NCBI GenBank assembly: GCA_016271365.2
Contig: CM057456.1
Coordinates: forward strand, 1,391,733,501 to 1,391,797,500
Direction of reading: 5' to 3'
Length of the DNA: 64,000 nt
Source of the DNA: Neoceratodus forsteri
Lineage: Eukaryota; Chordata; Ceratodontiformes; Ceratodontidae
The notes beneath the pieces are model-generated. The model saw only the letters and a list, made by a program, of their open reading frames with translations, was not told where the DNA came from and searched no databases. A program made the position numbers and the translations under genes. Of the stretch, positions 56,009 to 64,000 are shown piece by piece (within the stretch, counting starts at the first letter, position 1; every line of letters starts with the position of its first letter).

Positions 56009-56169
56009 GTATTTTACTGTGCGAGTATGGGGACTGTATCAGATGCATGATGGGAGCATAGGAGTGTACAGGCTTGGGTATTGGGTGCTGTGTGTGTATG
56101 CATCAGGTTTGAATGAGGCATTTAATGTCATGTGTGGGTACATATGGGAGGGAAGGAAGGAAGGAAGGC

Positions 56170-56345
56170 AGTGTGGTCCTGTGGTTAGAGCACTGAACTG
56201 TGGGGTGAGATGCCGGGTTTGAATCCCATCCCAGTTCACTGACGGACTTTAAGCAAGTCATTTGAGCTCTCTGTACTTCTGGAACCCCCCCCCCCATGGG
56301 GTAGAAGCAGGGTACCCTGAAAACATGAATCCACAAGTACTCAAC
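56170..56345 (+). mobile_element. tRNA-derived SINE, MIR-like, diverged
   Basis: A (GGAA)n run precedes an A-box-like GTGGTTAGAGCACTGAACTG, a B box GGGTTTGAATCCC and the MIR-like AAGCAAGTCATTTGAGCTCT. Confidence 0.75.
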
Positions 56346-57164
56346 ACTCCGTAAGAAGCACGCTACACACCTTGTAGCTGAATGGCAGTGAGGCTATTTA
56401 TTAAGCCAGAAAATAAAGTGTGGCCACAGACTCTGCTGCAAACCTTTGCCCTGGCGCTTCAAGATTATTCTTTTTGTCAGGGCCCCCTGATGAAGAGAGT
56501 AATCTTGAAGCGCTGGTGGAGTTTGCGGTCTTAATCCTGATTGGAACATTCACCCTGAAAACATGATGCTACATCTCAGGAGGATCTGGGTGAAGAAACT
56601 AATATTTTTTTATTTTGTTTATTTAACATATCGGAGAGACCTTTGAGCCAAGGGCTCTTTTACAGAGGTTCTACATCAAGTCACAAGAATAACAAATTAC
56701 AATGGTTTCAGTGAGTAGTACAACATGAGGAAAGTAATTACATAAACAAAAGAACAATATGGCAAGATAAATATTGTGTGAAGTGCAGCCAGTGGCCTTG
56801 TCTGAAGAGGGTGGAAGGGCTTACAAGGAGAGAAAGTACAGGGGTGAATTGGGGGTGGAAGGTGCAAAATAAGAGCAAGGAGGAGATGCCACAATGAAGC
56901 TTAAACAGGAAAGAACCACGGACGGGGGGGGGTAGAGGGAGAGAACAAGGTGAGGAAACAGAGGAGAGAGGGGGAAGTGGGAGTGGAGGGGTAAAGGAAG
57001 GGGGATGAGGTAGGATGAAAAGAGAGCAGGAATGGGGATGTGAAAGGGATGAAGGAAGTGCTGTAAGTGGAATAGCGCAGCAACAGGGTAGGGCTATACA
57101 GGGGCGAATAGTAAAAGAAGGTGGTCCCAGTGCATTTAGCTGTCAGCAAAGATTGGATATAGCA

Positions 57165-57695
57165 CTGGCCCACCAACGCAGTGGTGGGATTTCCACTTGG
57201 GAAGCTGGCGACCTGGGTTTGGGAATGGACCCGAGTCATCAGAAGGCTGGCTGGGGAGAGAGGGATGGAGCATCCCATGGACGGATCTCCTTCTCCGGGG
57301 GGAGGGTGGGGAAGTGTCCGGCGCACTGAGGACTCCTGGCCGAGGCCGGGAGATACTCATGCTCTGGCGCTCGTTTCATGGGAGGCAGGGCAGACGCTGG
57401 CATCATTGCATGTCCCCGCCTCCAAGAATACAGGAAAAAGGAGAAGGCAGGTGGAGGCCACTGTCTCAGTGAAGCCCTCCTCGGGGCTTCGATTAGCCGT
57501 CATCACTGCTCCCCCGACCAGTCACTAGTTCCGCGGCACGGATTGGGGACCGTTACCACGGCCCCACCCTCTGGGGGATAACTGGGGGAGTCAGTGGCAA
57601 ATAGATGATGGTGGGAGTCCTGGGAGCCATGACCAGGGCTGAGGACTGACAGTGGCCCTGCCAGGAAAAATAGAGAATAATGAAAAAAAAAAAAA
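57165..57695 (+). mobile_element. A-tailed non-autonomous retroposon, copy A
   Basis: A 531-bp insertion flanked by 15-bp direct repeats AGATTGGATATAGCA (57150-57164) and AGATTAGATATAGCA (57696-57710, one mismatch), ending in a 14-A tail. It is homologous to 11474-11960 on the opposite strand. GC-rich, with no conserved reading frame, no tRNA-like A/B boxes and no LINE domain. The insertion marks are those of L1-type machinery. Could be a SINE, an L1-derived relic or an old retrocopy of a non-coding RNA. Confidence 0.82.
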
Positions 57696-58022
57696 AGATT
57701 AGATATAGCAGTCACAAGATGCTCTGGAAACTAGGAATTGACGCAGCTTCTGCTTAAATGGTCCCAAGGTTGCAGTTGTCACAATCCCAGGAGGAAGGGA
57801 ACTAAATAAATTAACAGCTCTAAATACAATGGATCGCTGTTAGAGCGAGGTTCGACAGCGAGGGACAGTAAATGTTTGGCTTACAGAACTTCATGTGTTA
57901 CGAGTGCCCTGGAAGGGACTGAAAAGCTGAAGGGAACCTGGTGGTAGGAGACCAAGATTTGCCTTCTTAGTCAGAAGGCAGGCTTGATATTCAGTGCGAG
58001 CCTGGAGTTGAAGCCAGTTTGC

Positions 58023-59770
58023 TTATCCATAAAGGTCACAAGTGTGAGTACGATACGCTGCACCAGTTAGAAGATGACATGCCTTATTCAGAGCTCTGGT
58101 GAGTTGACGTAGGGTTGTGTCTGTGGTGGAACCATAAATGACCAAACCATAGTTAATAATAGACACAACTGAACTTTGGATACCCAATCTGAGGGCTTCA
58201 GTAGTACGACAGTGTTTATGCCTATGTAGAAGGCCTAGGTGAATGTTAACTGCCTTGGCAACATTCTCAACATGGTTGGAGTAGGAGAGCGTACTATCCA
58301 GAGTAACTCCTAGGTATTTAAAAGGTTGAGTCAGATCAAAGAGTACACCCGCACTGTTTTTAATCACCAGTTGTTTGGCTTTGTGCTTGCTGTGGGTACC
58401 ATGGAAGAGCGTGACCTGTGTTTTTTTGCAATTAGGCACCAACTTTTGAGAGGTGAACCAGGACTCGGCTTCAGTAAAACTTTTTTAAAGTTGGGTCCGA
58501 AGGAGGGTAGGGTCAGCAGTCTTTGAGAAAATGACCGCATCATCTGTGTAGAGGAGTACCAGTTGGGAACAGAATGCCGGAAGATTATTGAGGAAGGTGC
58601 TACATAGAAGCGCTCCCGGTATAGATTCTTGAGGAACCCCAGAACAGATGGGCAGTTTAGCAGAAAGGGTAGACCCTATTCTCACCTTCTGTGTGTGGTT
58701 TGCTAGATAGCTGGTGAACCACTTTAGGGCTTCTGAAGATATACCAAGCCCAGCAAATTGATATGTCAGCAAATGGTGATTGACCATGTCAAATGCTTTA
58801 GACAGGTCAATAAAGGTTGTGCCAGCAAGTTGACCCTGATCAAGAGTATGGTGAATGAAACCTATGAATTCCTGTAGGGCCGTAGATGTGCTGTGCCCTT
58901 TCCGAAAACCACATTGTTGGACACATTGTAGGTTGTATTTTTCCAGGTACTCCACAAACTGGTCAGCAACTATCCTTTCAAGTGCTTTGTACAATGTGGG
59001 AAGAATAGATATTGGCCTATAATTCCCAGGTAGTAATTTGTCCCCACTCTTAAAAACTGGTGTCACCAGAATGGATTTCCAGATCAGGGGGAATCGTGAA
59101 AGTATGAGGGAGCGATTGAGAAGCTTGGTGAGGGGGGATAGGACTTCATCTAGGGTTAAGGTAAGAAGTTTTAGATTGAGGGAATCACTGCTTGTCCTAG
59201 TTCCTCCTAGAACTTTATGTAGGTATGTCTGCCTCGCTTTCTGAGATAGCTTTGAAGTAGAAACATGGATGGGTCAAGGCCTCTTCTGATTTGTTGGACG
59301 TAGGAGCTGTGCTGGGCGGTTCAAAGAAATTTGGGGGCAGAGTTTGGCTAAGGTCTTTGAAGGATGAATTAAATGTGTTGGCAATTAACACAGGGTCATG
59401 TGTGATAGACCCATCACCAGTTAACATAGTTGGAGCCTGCTTGGATGCTTTCCCGGTGATTTCCGAAAGGTTTTCCCAGAATTTTTCCCATCTACCCAGG
59501 TCTTGGCAAGGATGTCCTTATAGTAACGTGCTTTGTGCTCACGGATGGCCTTAGTACATGTGTTCCTGGCCATCTTATAGGCCTGTATGTCAGGTCGACT
59601 GCCAGAGGTCCTGGCCTTATGCCAAAGTTGGTCACAAGTTTTCATTTGAGCCAGAAGGTTAAGAGATCCAGGGATTATCAAGTCCCCTGATCCTACATGT
59701 CCTAAAAGGGGTGTGGATGTCACAGGCTGCATTGAAGCGTTTAATGAAGTATTGTAGAGCTGAGTCAATA
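58023..59770 (-). pseudogene. LINE reverse transcriptase, nearly complete but broken
   Basis: Minus strand, N to C: CTKAIREHKARYYKDILAKT (linker), FNSSFKDLSQTLPPNF, VTPVFKSGDKLLPGNYRPIS, FRKGHSTSTALQEFIGFIHH, GTTFIDLSKAFDMVNHHLLT (first Asp), CSGVPQESIPGALLCSTFLN and LLYTDDAVIFSKTADP (YTDD for YADD). After a frameshift near 58450 the C-terminal part is LTQPFKYLGVTLDSTLSYSN and RALNKACHLLTGA. The polymerase Asp pair is present. The frame breaks at 59066, 59215-59427 and 58450. Confidence 0.88.
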
Positions 59771-60334
59771 TCGGGTGGTTTCAATGTAAGACCAGTCTTG
59801 TTGTCAGAGGAGAGACTTTAGTGGCTGCAGGTGGCCATGGAAGAGCACTCTGCTTGTGATTGTTCTGGCAAGGGGCTTGATAAATTTGTTAGACCATAAA
59901 TTGTTAGAATATAAATTTAAGTTGTGAATTGGGGTTGCATCGGGTGCAGATGGAGGAGCATTATTATATGCCTAGTAAATGCATTGTGAACAGGAATGAT
60001 GGCAGTCACTGTGTATTGTTACATTGTGGCAAATTTACTGTATGTACCATGGCCTTTGATCAATAAGGCAGAGTTCAAAAAAGGAATGATGGCAGTCAAA
60101 ATACCTGGCTGTAGGAAAAAATTATGGGAGTACTGCTAACTATTTCAGTGTAATGTTTTGCAAAGATTAACATTATGGTGCATTAATTACTACAAACTAT
60201 TTTAATATAATGTACAAAATAACATATTGCATTAATTATTACAGACTATTTCAATATAATGTTCTGCAGACATTAACATTGTAGTGCATTAATTACTGCA
60301 AACAATTTTAATATGTTCTGTAGACATTAACATT

Positions 60335-60482
60335 ATATAGAGAATAATAGGTAAGTGTGTGTTATGGATTTTTTTCACTCCCAAGGTGTGTGATGACCCA
60401 TAAACTTCGAGAGCGAAGCTCGAGAGGTTTATGTGGTCAATCCATAACATCAGACTTACCTATCCTTTATTTTTTATAATTG
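60335..60482. repeat. Hairpin repeat in the satellite
   Basis: Arms AATAATAGGTAAGTGTGTGT...TTATGGAT / ATCCATAA...CTTACCTATCC and GACCCATAAAC / GTTTATGTGGTC; centre CTTCGAGAGCGAAGCTCGAG. The outer wording resembles the 35.6-kb hairpins. Confidence 0.82.
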
Positions 60483-60679
60483 CTGGTGTTGACGTTTAGA
60501 CCGTATTTCTAGCAGCTTGAAAGAAAAAGACGTTTTTTAGCTAGAGTGCAGTTTTATTTTTGAAGAAATTGAACTAAGTAGCTGTGGTGGCAGAGCAGAC
60601 AACCACCATGAGTACCCGCTTTCAGTGACTCATGCTGGTAGTGCCGCACGGCGAGGTTCAGATGCCCTGTTTCTTTGGG

Positions 60680-61025
60680 GACTATCATATCAACCAGATT
60701 TTGGGTTATTATGAAGTGTCATATCAACCGTATTTCGGTTATTATTGCCTTTGGAGCATAATGGGCTTTGGGGTGGCAGTATAGCCTAGAGGTTAGAGTA
60801 ACGAGCTGTGAACGAGCTTGGTACATCCAGCAGACCAGAACTTGGTTTGATTCTCACAACCTCCACTTGCATACTGTGTAACTCTGAGCAAGTCACAACC
60901 GCCCAGTGCTCCCAGGTCACCCATGAAACAGACACTTGTGCCTAGTGGACCTTACCCGGTTACCAAAGACTAAAATAAAAAAACAAAAATATTAACCTGA
61001 AATCTGGTTGATATGCATTTTTAAC
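60680..61025. repeat. Short inverted repeat split by a SINE
   Basis: CATATCAACCAGATTTTGGG on the left and AACCTGAAATCTGGTTGATA on the right are complements, with a further CATATCAACC repeat at 60718. The SINE at 60769-60990 sits in the middle. Confidence 0.75.
60769..60990 (+). mobile_element. tRNA-derived SINE with MIR/L2-like tail, second copy
   Basis: Parallel to the copy at 26704: GGCAGTATAGCCTAGAGGTT (A box), TTGGTTTGATTCTCAC (decayed B box), CCACTTGCATACTGTGTAAC, GAGCAAGTCACAACC and an A-rich tail. Confidence 0.83.
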
Positions 61026-61154
61026 AATACAGTAATCCTGCTGATATTTATGGTCACCAGTAATTATAGTGCAGTAGTTATTGCAGACTATTTCAATATA
61101 ATGTTCTGCAGACAATAACATTACAGTGCATTAATTACTACAAATTATTTTAAT

Positions 61155-61908
61155 TTGTAACACGGCACTATTCAGAGACCGATGAGCGGGGACGGTGATA
61201 GGCAGGGTGGCATCACGTGGTGCAGGAGCAACACGGCATTATGAGACGATAATGCCGTGTTGCTGGGTACATCTGGCTGTAGCAGGAGAGAAATAGGGGC
61301 CTGTGAGGCTGACAGCGGTCACAGAAAGAGCCACATAATCAGCTAGGAGCGAGAGAGTAGGAGAGGCAGGGAGAGGGGGACAGCTAGAGACGAGGGACAT
61401 AGGGAGGCACACGTAGGGAGCCCAAGGTAGTGTAGTGAGGAAGGAGATAGCAGTGGAGTTTAGCTATGGAGTGACCGGGAGCCACGGACACTGCACCGCA
61501 TATCCGGAGTAACCGCGGAGAGGTAGGCGAGGGTGCTGCTGCAAAGGGAAGGGGAGCGGGGCAAGCAACAGAAAGTCATCCCGCCAATGACGACATAGGT
61601 ATGCAAATCAGAGGGCGGACGGCCACGCAGAGGGCTCAAGCAACCGAACCGCAGTCCTCCCAGGCAGGCTCGCAGAGAAATGGCCGCTCCAAAGTACTGA
61701 ACATGTGTTGCAATCGCCAGCCTACTAACTGTATGTCCCTGTACCAAAAAAATTGTTGAACGACATCTGTATGTAAAAAGAGCACTGTTCTGAAATCTGA
61801 AAGTAAGATTAAACATGACAGCACTGTATCCAACTGCAATTGTCTTTTGTGTCAGTCAAGCAGCACACTGCATAGCCTACACCACCGCCGAGCATCTCCA
61901 TGTTACAA
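61155..61908. mobile_element. Non-coding element with TTGTAACAYGG ends, second example
   Basis: TTGTAACACGGC at the left and TCCATGTTACAA at the right (two mismatches), followed by a GCGCATTAAT hairpin as at 37181-38395. Inside lies a perfect 16-bp stem, AGCAACACGGCATTAT with its complement, at 61227-61264. It breaks the satellite array. No transposase. Confidence 0.6.
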
Positions 61909-62046
61909 GCGCATTAATTACCGCTGAAGGTGGCATCTAATGGGGTGTTAATGGATGTTGGGGCCGTTGTTCGCCCTCGGACTCCGGCCTCATGCCTATG
62001 ACCCCAACCATGCATTAACTCCCCATTAGATGCCACTTCATGCTTA
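61909..62046. repeat. Hairpin repeat
   Basis: Arms GTGGCATCTAATGGGGTGTT / AACTCCCCATTAGATGCCAC, loop rich in CCCTCGG; it ends CATGCTTACATAAT as at 38350. Confidence 0.85.
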
Positions 62047-62485
62047 CATAATGTTCTACAAACATTAACATTATAGTGCATTAGTTACTGCAAACTGTTT
62101 CAACGTAATGTTAATGTTTGCAGAACGAAGGCATTAGAGAATACAAAGCTAAGGTATATACTGCATGTCATGGGTTTCTTTAAATGAGACCTGTTGTACC
62201 CAGGCATCGCTGCAGAGACCAGTAGTTAAGGATAAGGTCACCCCCACATGGGTGTAGTTACTCTCCTCAGGGGATTTATATTTCTATAATCTCATTTTTG
62301 TGTGCATTGGAACATTGTTTTTTATTTTCAAGCTGTTTCTGTGAGAGAGAGAAAGTGAGAGAGACTGATTTTTTTTAAATGGTTTATGAAACGTAACCTG
62401 ATAAACCACAATCTTATTTTGAATAGAAGAGCAGAACTATATATAGAATAAATGATAGGCAATTGTGAATTGCAAGGCTGTAATT

Positions 62486-62560
62486 CCTTTGAGAGGTTTC
62501 GGTGACATCATAAACCTTGAGAGTGAAGTTTGAGTGGTTTATAAACATCCCCAGAATACC
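62486..62560. repeat. Short hairpin-family copy
   Basis: CATAAACCTTGAGAGTGAAG then TTTGAGTGGTTTATAA, parallel to the centre of the hairpin at 60400. Confidence 0.7.
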
Positions 62561-63194
62561 AAGGTGGAACTACAAGCCTTAAAATTTACAGTTGGAAAAT
62601 ACTGTAAAACTAGAAATTTTGACTGTCAAATAATTTTCACTATTTTCACTAAAGTAGTAATTTGTACTAAAATAAATGCGTGCTAAGTAGCGCTATTTGA
62701 ACTTTTTTCCATGATAGTAAATGTGGCAGTAATGCCTTAGCGCTAAATTAAATTTGCACAATTACAGTTGCATTTGGGTTTGCGCTAACATTACTTTGCG
62801 TGAAAATAAATAGTTTTACAGTATGCTCAAACACTTTTAATAGTGTATAAAACTATCCTGTATGAAAGAGGGTGTGCTTTTTTTTGTTTGTTTTTGAGAA
62901 AAGCTTTTTTGCGTCGTGGCAGTGGTGCAGATGGGATGGCTCTCTGCTCCATCCCTGCATTCCCTGACCAGCCATCCCTCTCCCCCAAATCCTGCCTGCA
63001 AGGTCCATGCTTAACTTTTTTTTTTTTTGCACTGGTCCAGCCAGGAAGGTGTTATGAATTTGCACTGGCACCCCCCATCCCCAAGATTTGCATTGCAACC
63101 AAGCTGTAATCGAGATTATTGGGTGAGGAGGACTCCCTCTGCCATCGCTGTACATTTACTTTCCGGTTTCCAGTTGCACCCTTTCTCTCCCCAA
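62561..63194. other. Intronic sequence, little recognised
   Basis: GCGCTAA-type wording near 62680-62790 recalls the 28/40-kb TIR family but lacks ends. Confidence 0.45.
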
Positions 63195-63665
63195 CCCCTT
63201 AATTTCTCTCTGGTGTCTATTGGCACCCTCACTCTCCCCATAAGCCCTCCCTGGTGTCCAGTGGCACCTCTTCACTGTCCCATCCTGATAAGTCCTCCCT
63301 AGTCTCCAGTAGTACCCCTCCCTCTCCATATCCCCATAAGTTCTCCCTGGTGTCCAGTTGCTCCCTCTTCATCTGCACATCCTCAGACATTCTCCCTGAT
63401 GTGTTGTAGAATCCCCTCCCTCACTCAATCCTCAGACATTTTCCTTGGTGTCCAGTGGCACCCCCTCCCTCTACCTGCCCCATTCTCCCTGGTGACCAGT
63501 TGCAATCCTCCCTCCATCCACCCTTCCTTGGACGTTCTCCCCCGGGTTCAGTGGCACCCCCTCCCTATCCCGATCCCCAGATATTCTCCCTAGTGTCCAA
63601 TGGTACCTCCATCCTCTCCCCATTCCCAAACATTCTCCTTGATGTCCAGTGGCACCCCAACCTCA
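63195..63665 (+). repeat. Minisatellite, ~45-50 bp unit
   Basis: About ten diverged units of TCTCCCTGGTGTCCAGTGGC followed by ACCCCCTCCCTCTCC-type sequence. Confidence 0.88.
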
Positions 63666-63894
63666 TGACCCTAGTTTCTGATGGCAGACAGCCCAACCCT
63701 CTGCTCACCTCTTTGGCCAGTCATGCTCTAACTTGCACAACTGCAATACAGCAAAAACCCTACAGTAATTAATACCCCCCATCTCAGTCTCACATCCCTC
63801 CATACCATATCCCTGTAGTCAAATACTCATCCACAGGGTGACAGGTATTAGTATGAAAAAAGGCCTGAAGAAGATCATCACTGATTCTGTCTTC

Positions 63895-64000
63895 ACAGTG
63901 TCACAGCCAGGCCCGAATGCTGGCAATCTCTCCCAGTAGTGCACTGCAATATCACGTGAGGGAGAGATTGCTGGCATTTGGACCTGGCAGCGAGACTGTT
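63895..64000. repeat. Hairpin at the window edge
   Basis: GCCAGGCCCGAATGCTGGCA and ATCTCTCCC pair with GGGAGAGAT and TGCTGGCATTTGGACCTGGC (29-bp arms, about 3 mismatches). May continue beyond the window. Confidence 0.85.

Larger units (their letters stand above)
56594..59975 (-). mobile_element. LINE of the Jockey/CR1 supergroup, reverse strand
   Basis: Runs from an endonuclease-RT linker at the right to a 3' end TTTTTTTATTTTGTTTATTT (plus strand) at the left, with a purine-rich 3' UTR. A 531-bp A-tailed retroposon sits in that UTR. 5'-truncated before the endonuclease catalytic part. Related to the fragment at 19207-19813. Confidence 0.85.
60128..62125. repeat. AT-rich tandem satellite, ~50-57 bp unit, interrupted by insertions
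   Basis: Units read CATTAATTACTGCAAACTAT, then TTCAATATAATGTTCTGCAG and ACATTAACATTATAGTG. They appear at 60128-60345, 61070-61154 and 62047-62125, which look like parts of one array split by hairpin/SINE insertions. Confidence 0.82.

Noticed and set aside
56170..56240. Functional tRNA gene
   Set aside because: A- and B-box-like words are present, but no cloverleaf can be drawn and the downstream part is MIR-like. It is a SINE.
63195..63665. CRISPR-like array
   Set aside because: The whole unit repeats with drift, as in a minisatellite. The host is a vertebrate.

Overview
The window is intronic vertebrate DNA, read on the + strand, from an axonemal outer-arm dynein heavy chain gene (DNAH9/11/17 class, best fit DNAH11). 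Five exons fit together in frame (10226-10386, 42572-42728, 43896-44041, 44180-44296, 55870-56008). They encode 240 codons, running from the end of the linker through the AAA1 ATPase module: Walker A in exon 2, Walker B in exon 3, sensor-1 region in exon 4. The intron between the first two exons is about 32 kb and the fourth intron about 11.6 kb. The fourth intron uses a GC rather than a GT donor. No other host gene and no functional RNA gene was recognised.

Almost everything else is transposable elements. The mix of L2-like and CR1 LINEs, DIRS tyrosine-recombinase retrotransposons, a gypsy element and tRNA-derived SINEs, in a gene with swollen introns, fits an amphibian (perhaps a caecilian) or another CR1/L2-rich tetrapod. 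The species cannot be settled from sequence alone.

Layout: 1-9140 is an L2-like LINE split by a ~6 kb DIRS element (1219-7203). 10987-31908 is one reverse-strand CR1 broken by three insertions: a short A-tailed retroposon (11474-11960), a second DIRS (12220-17741) and a gypsy element (18652-31159). The gypsy element itself carries a LINE fragment and a 2.6-kb foldback element in its LTRs, a second CR1 between RT and RNase H, and a SINE in gag. Its coding order is gag-protease-integrase-RT-RNase H, the unusual Gmr1-type order. 33.8-41.8 kb holds hairpin-forming repeats, a LINE remnant, a TIR element and a second member of the foldback family. 46.6-53.9 kb holds more CR1 and L2 remnants. 54.5-55.1 kb is a large inverted repeat. 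56.6-60.0 kb is a reverse LINE carrying a second copy of the A-tailed retroposon. 60.1-62.6 kb is a tandem satellite interrupted by hairpin elements. 63.2-63.7 kb is a minisatellite.

All TE reading frames seen are broken by stops, frameshifts or insertions, so no element here looks autonomous. The least described items are the A-tailed retroposon (two copies, both with 15-bp target duplications), the 28.1/39.9-kb TIR family, and a family of 70-200 bp hairpins scattered through the introns.
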